Assembly (NCBI GenBank): GCA_902783705.1
Contig: CACZSA010000406.1
Location: 1-5,635, forward strand
Origin: an uncultured Ruminococcus sp.
Lineage (GTDB): Bacteria; Bacillota; Clostridia; Oscillospirales; CAG-272
Direction: 5' to 3'
DNA: 5,635 nt
Both the position numbers and the translations under genes were made by a program. Every line of letters begins with the position of its first letter. The stretch's first letter is position 1. Shown one piece after another: positions 4,932 to 5,635 of the stretch. Below the pieces are notes generated by a model. That model saw only the letters and a list, made by a program, of their open reading frames with translations, had not been told where the DNA came from and did not search any database.

Positions 4932-4970
4932 CCATCGTTTATCGGAAAAATCAACCCCATCGGAGTATCC

Positions 4971-5635
4971 ATGAAGAAACTGAAACTCGCATCCTTCCTC
5001 CTTTCGCTGCTCCTGTTCGCGGGGTGCGTGAAAGAGACCGTCCCCACCCCGGCAGATCCCGAACCCGTCCCGGAGGAGACGCAGATCGAAACCGCCGCCA
5101 CCGAGGCCCCGGTCTATTCCGGTCCGCGCGTCATCGTCGACGGCAGGCAGGCCGACCGCGAACTGACCGCCGCGGAGATGGAGACCTATCCGCAGGCGAC
5201 GAACCTCCCGACGCTCTACATTGACCTCGGCAAGGCGAAGCTCTCCTCGATCCAGCACGGCGTCTGGTCGCCCGGCACCTACACCCTCGTGCAGGACGGG
5301 CGCGGCATCGTCGAGCAGCCCATCGAGATGAAGGGCCGCGGAAATTACAGCTGGTCCTTCCCGCAGAAGACCTACGGCCTCAAGCTCGGGGAGGCGGCAC
5401 CTCTGCTCGGCATGAACACGAGCAAGAAATGGGTCCTCATCACGACCTGGTCGGACAAGACCCTGCTCCGCAACTTCATCACCCTCAACCTCGCCTCGGA
5501 CCTTCTCGGGATGGAGAACGCCGTCCAGACGCGCTACGTCGACGTCTACGTGAACGGCAAGTACAACGGGCTCTACGTTCTCTCGCAGAACATCACCCTC
5601 GGCGACCGGCAGGTGGACGCGGACGCGCTGTTTGA
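4971..5635 (+). CDS. CotH-kinase-family lipoprotein, N-terminal part (cut by the window edge)
   Basis: The reading starts MKKLKLASFLLSLLL and has a lipobox Phe16-Ala17-Gly18-Cys19, so the mature protein should be lipid-anchored outside the membrane. A Pro/Glu/Thr-rich linker (20-50) follows. From about residue 115 it matches the CotH family: MKGRGNYSW (120-128), FPQKTYGLKL (130-139), KKWVL (152-156), DKTLLRNF (162-169), and YVDVYVNGKYNGLY (189-202). CotH proteins are atypical protein kinases that phosphorylate spore coat proteins in Bacillus; many Clostridia have exported CotH-like proteins of unknown target. The residue after VLS is Gln206, where many family members have Glu. GGAG (4962-4965) lies 5 bases before the ATG. 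The frame is open to the window end (221 codons plus 2 bases), so the C-terminal half is not seen. The SigG-like promoter at 4902-4931 suggests a forespore or late spore role. Confidence 0.85.
   Translation, partial: MKKLKLASFLLSLLLFAGCVKETVPTPADPEPVPEETQIETAATEAPVYSGPRVIVDGRQADRELTAAEMETYPQATNLPTLYIDLGKAKLSSIQHGVWSPGTYTLVQDGRGIVEQPIEMKGRGNYSWSFPQKTYGLKLGEAAPLLGMNTSKKWVLITTWSDKTLLRNFITLNLASDLLGMENAVQTRYVDVYVNGKYNGLYVLSQNITLGDRQVDADALF

Noticed and set aside
3932..5101. Minus-strand open frame (389 codons) opposite the pantothenate kinase gene
   Set aside because: Asp/Arg/Val-rich mirror frame; the kinase motifs on the plus strand are decisive.

Overview
This window looks like chromosomal DNA of a GC-rich, endospore-forming Clostridia-type Firmicute, possibly a gut or uncultured lineage. 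The taxonomic level is inference. The reasons are a gpr-spoIIP pair, which are core sporulation genes and neighbours in Bacillus as well, strong AGGAGG-type ribosome binding sites, AT-rich intergenic gaps with TATAAT promoters, and coding regions rich in GC-ending codons. I see no rRNA, tRNA, CRISPR array, phage gene or transposase.

Layout. At the left edge (1-80, minus) is the start of a lipoprotein gene with its own vegetative-type promoter. A divergent gap then leads to gpr (333-1151), the protease that degrades SASPs at germination, preceded by a good SigF/SigG-like promoter. Next comes spoIIP (1210-2574), the membrane-anchored cell-wall amidase/endopeptidase of engulfment, with a possible SigE-like promoter over the end of gpr. 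The spoIIP stop lies in a short heptamer repeat, and a symmetric terminator (2596-2641) separates it from a convergent minus-strand pair: a HAD-IIA phosphatase (3889-3026) and a small two-helix membrane protein (3020-2664), whose RBS is formed by the last codons of the HAD gene.

A 165-bp divergent region (3890-4054) separates the HAD gene from a type II pantothenate kinase gene (4055-4900, first step of coenzyme A synthesis). It holds a clean extended -10 promoter for the kinase, a 16-bp direct repeat (14/16 identical) placed at both promoters, and a 14-bp perfect palindrome just before the kinase RBS. The window ends in a CotH-family lipoprotein gene (4971 to the edge), preceded by a SigG-like promoter.

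How the genes work together. Gpr, SpoIIP and probably the CotH-like lipoprotein belong to the spore programme. The kinase and the HAD phosphatase are metabolic and may share a regulator acting through the repeated site. The main candidate novelty is this repeat/palindrome arrangement in the divergent region. I see no clearly new multi-gene system. All promoter calls come from reading by eye against Bacillus consensus sequences as I remember them.
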